From: Oryzias latipes
Taxonomy: Eukaryota > Chordata > Actinopteri > Beloniformes > Adrianichthyidae
Direction of reading: 5' to 3'
DNA: 64,000 nt
NCBI RefSeq assembly: GCF_002234675.1
Contig: NC_019879.2
Coordinates: 12,528,464-12,592,463, forward strand
Shown here: positions 61,811-64,000 of the stretch, piece by piece
Position numbering within the stretch: the stretch's first letter is position 1
Layout: every line of letters begins with the position of its first letter
Made by a program: the position numbers and the translations under genes
The notes under the pieces: generated by a model
What the model saw: the letters and a program-made list of their open reading frames with translations, nothing else
Database searches by the model: none
Told to the model about the DNA's origin: nothing

Positions 61811-64000
61811 TCAACGACCGCCTCCAGGCGGTCCAGGACGGCGATCCGGGTGAGCCCTGAAGAAATTGTCCAGGAGGGAACGGTCCAGAATCATGGAGCG
61901 GGAGATCCAAGAGCGCTCCTCCGGGCCGTAACCCTCCCAGTCCACCAGGTACTGGTGACCGCGGCCCCGGCGGCGAATGTCCAGAACCCGACTGACAGTA
62001 AACGCAGGGGCGCCGTCGATGAGCCGGCCGGGCGGTGGGGAAGCGGACGGCGGGCATAAGGGGCTTTCCTGGAAGGGCTTGATTTGGGAAACGTGGAAGG
62101 AGGGATGTATTTTCAATGCAGCCGGGAGCCGCAGCCTAACACAGGTCGGGTTGATGACCCTCTCAATGATGTAAGGGCCTATGAAACGGGTTGCTAGCTT
62201 ACGAGAGGTGACCTGGAGGGGAACATTCTTGGAAGACAACCAAACCTTTTGCCCAGGCTGGTAGTCCGGCCCCGCTCTCCTGCGTCGGTTGGCCACGCGG
62301 CAGTTACCCTCCCGGGTGCGAAGGAGAGCGGCTGTGGTCTGGCGCCAAACGCGTCGGATGCGTTGGAGGTGATGTTGCACCGAGGGGACAGCCAGATCCA
62401 TGTCATCAGAGGGGAACAGAGGAGGTGAATAGCCGAGCGAAGCCTCAAAAGGTGACATACCGGTTGCAGAGGAGGGATGGTTATTATGAGCGTACTCGAT
62501 CCAAACGAGAAATCTAGACCAGCTGGAGGGATTCTGAGCAGCCAGACAACGGAGGGCGGCTTCCAGCTCCTGGTTGGCACGTTCGGCTTGGCCGTTCGAC
62601 TGGGGGTGATAACCTGAGGTGAGACTGACGGTTGCACCCAGGGCGGAGCAAAAGGACCTCCAGACCTGGGATACAAACTGCGGGCCCCTGTCGGAGACGA
62701 TGTCTTTAGGTATCCCATGATGTCGGAAGACTTGGTGGACCAGGACGTCGGCCATTTCAGTGGCCGTGGGGAGCTTGGCCAGGGGGATGAATTGAGCTGC
62801 CTTGGAAAAACGGTCAACAATAGTCAATATAACTGTGTTACCTTCGGATAGGGGTAACCCAGTAACAAAGTCCATGGATACGTGGGATCAGGGGCGTTCA
62901 GTGATGGGCAGAGGATGGAGGAGCCCGGCTGGAGGTGAATTGGAGGACTTGGACCTAGCACAGATAGCACAGGCGGCAACAAAATCCCGGACGTCCTGTT
63001 CCATATTGGGCCAGAAAAACCTGCGTTTGATGAGATTAAAAGTTCTATGGGCGCCCCCATGGCATGATATGCGGGAAGTGTGGCCCCACACTAGGACTTC
63101 AGAGCGGAGGGAGGTGGGCACGTAGAGTGTGCCTGCCGGAGGAGGAGGATGATCTGGCTCCTCATTTTGGGCTTGTAAGACCCGCGTCTCGACATCCCAA
63201 GTGAGGTTACCAATTATATAGGAGGGAGGAATTATGTGAGAGACCTCCTGCTGGTCATGGGGACTATAAAGGCGGGAAAGAGCGTCGGGCTTAACGTTTC
63301 TGCTACCGGGTCTGTACGTGATAGTAAAAGTAAACCGATCAAAAAAGAGACACCAACGGGCCTGACGAGAGTTAAGACGCTTGGCGGAACGGAGATACGG
63401 GAGATTTTTATGGTCCGTCAACACTACAAAAGGTTGATCAGCTCCCTCAAGCCAGTGGCGCCACTCCTCTAAAGCGAGTTTGATTGCAAGAAGCTCACGG
63501 TTGCCCACGTCATAATTCTGTTCCGCAGTGGACAGTTTGCGGGAAAAGTAGGCGCACGGCTTGAGTTTCCCCGAAAACTCCTCGCGCTGGGACAAAACGG
63601 CTCCGACCCCAGTGTCGGAAGCGTCGACCTCAACAATGAATTGGCGTTGCGGGTCCGGTTGTATGAGGATGGGAGCGGAGATGGACATACGTTTCAGTTG
63701 GTCGAACGCGGCTTGAGCCTCAGGACCCCAATGAAAGGGTTTGTTAATGGACGTAAGCTGAGTGAGAGGGGCAGCGAGAGTACTGTAATTGCGAATGAAT
63801 CGCCGGTAAAAATTTGCGAACCCTAAAAAACGTTGAAGCTGTTTGCGTGAGTTGGGAGGTTCCCAGTTGGACACAGCGGAAACCTTGGCTGGGTCGGGGC
63901 GGATGTTGCCAGCCTCTATAATAAAACCAAGGAAGGAGACAGAGGATACATGGAACTCGCACTTCTCGGCTTTAACAAAAAGTTGGTTCTCGAGAAGGCG
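61811..64000 (-). pseudogene. Ty3/Gypsy chromodomain-type pol (RT end, RNase H, integrase, chromodomain), one in-frame stop
   Basis: Continuous minus-strand frame from the window edge, ending at TGA 61813-61811. Order: end of reverse transcriptase ([17 protein letters not shown] at 63930-63990); RNase H with [36 protein letters not shown] and VLTDHKNL; an integrase zinc finger of HHCC type ([20 protein letters not shown], then CAICARSK); integrase core with acidic residues in [15 protein letters not shown] and [13 protein letters not shown]-terminal chromodomain ([15 protein letters not shown]). A single TGA at 62890-62888 interrupts the frame between zinc finger and core; both sides are in the same frame. 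The catalytic RT motif, protease and gag lie outside the window. Retrotransposon, not a host gene. Confidence 0.92.

Noticed and set aside
61811..62875. 354-residue frame as a domesticated host integrase gene
   Set aside because: It is in frame with RNase H, next to a polypurine tract and 3' LTR, and has the standard Gypsy order, so it is an ordinary retrotransposon.

Overview
The window is vertebrate nuclear DNA, almost certainly from a teleost fish. It holds three multi-exon genes, all on the minus strand. They have GT-AG introns and reading frames that stay in phase across every junction I checked. They sit in a dense field of fish-type transposons: Tc1-like elements, hAT elements, short MITEs, tRNA-derived SINEs, a LINE endonuclease fragment and a Ty3/Gypsy chromodomain retrotransposon. 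The species cannot be named from the sequence.

Layout in plus coordinates. 1-8078: efhc2 (axonemal DM10-repeat protein), nine coding exons, with the 3' end cut off by the window edge and a perfect RFX X-box just upstream of its start codon. 9675-14552: fundc1 (outer mitochondrial membrane mitophagy receptor), five coding exons, complete. EFHC2 and FUNDC1 are also same-strand neighbours in mammals, so this pair is conserved synteny. 14553-33543: about 19 kb of intergenic DNA with nested transposons. Its most striking element is a 3.8 kb unit (26546-30345) with terminal inverted repeats of 1.2-1.4 kb and an 8-bp target duplication, lying inside a hAT element. 33544-55099: frzb (sFRP3, secreted Wnt antagonist), eight coding exons, complete. 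Its second intron holds a 1.8 kb near-perfect palindrome (40143-41948) with a CRE and GC box on each side of the centre. 55100-61340: mostly repeats, including a three-layer nest (Tc1, then SINE, then solo LTR) in which each inner layer has its own target-site duplication. 61341-64000: the 3' part of a minus-strand Gypsy element (RT end, RNase H, integrase, chromodomain, polypurine tract, 3' LTR) running off the right edge.

The three host genes do not form a pathway. One acts in cilia, one in mitochondrial quality control and one in extracellular Wnt signalling. Most long open frames in the window are transposon or low-complexity sequence. The true exons are short and were found from family motifs plus splice sites. 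Nothing here looks like a new multi-gene system. The most novel items are the two long inverted-repeat elements, one carrying what looks like a short spliced gene and the other lying in a frzb intron.
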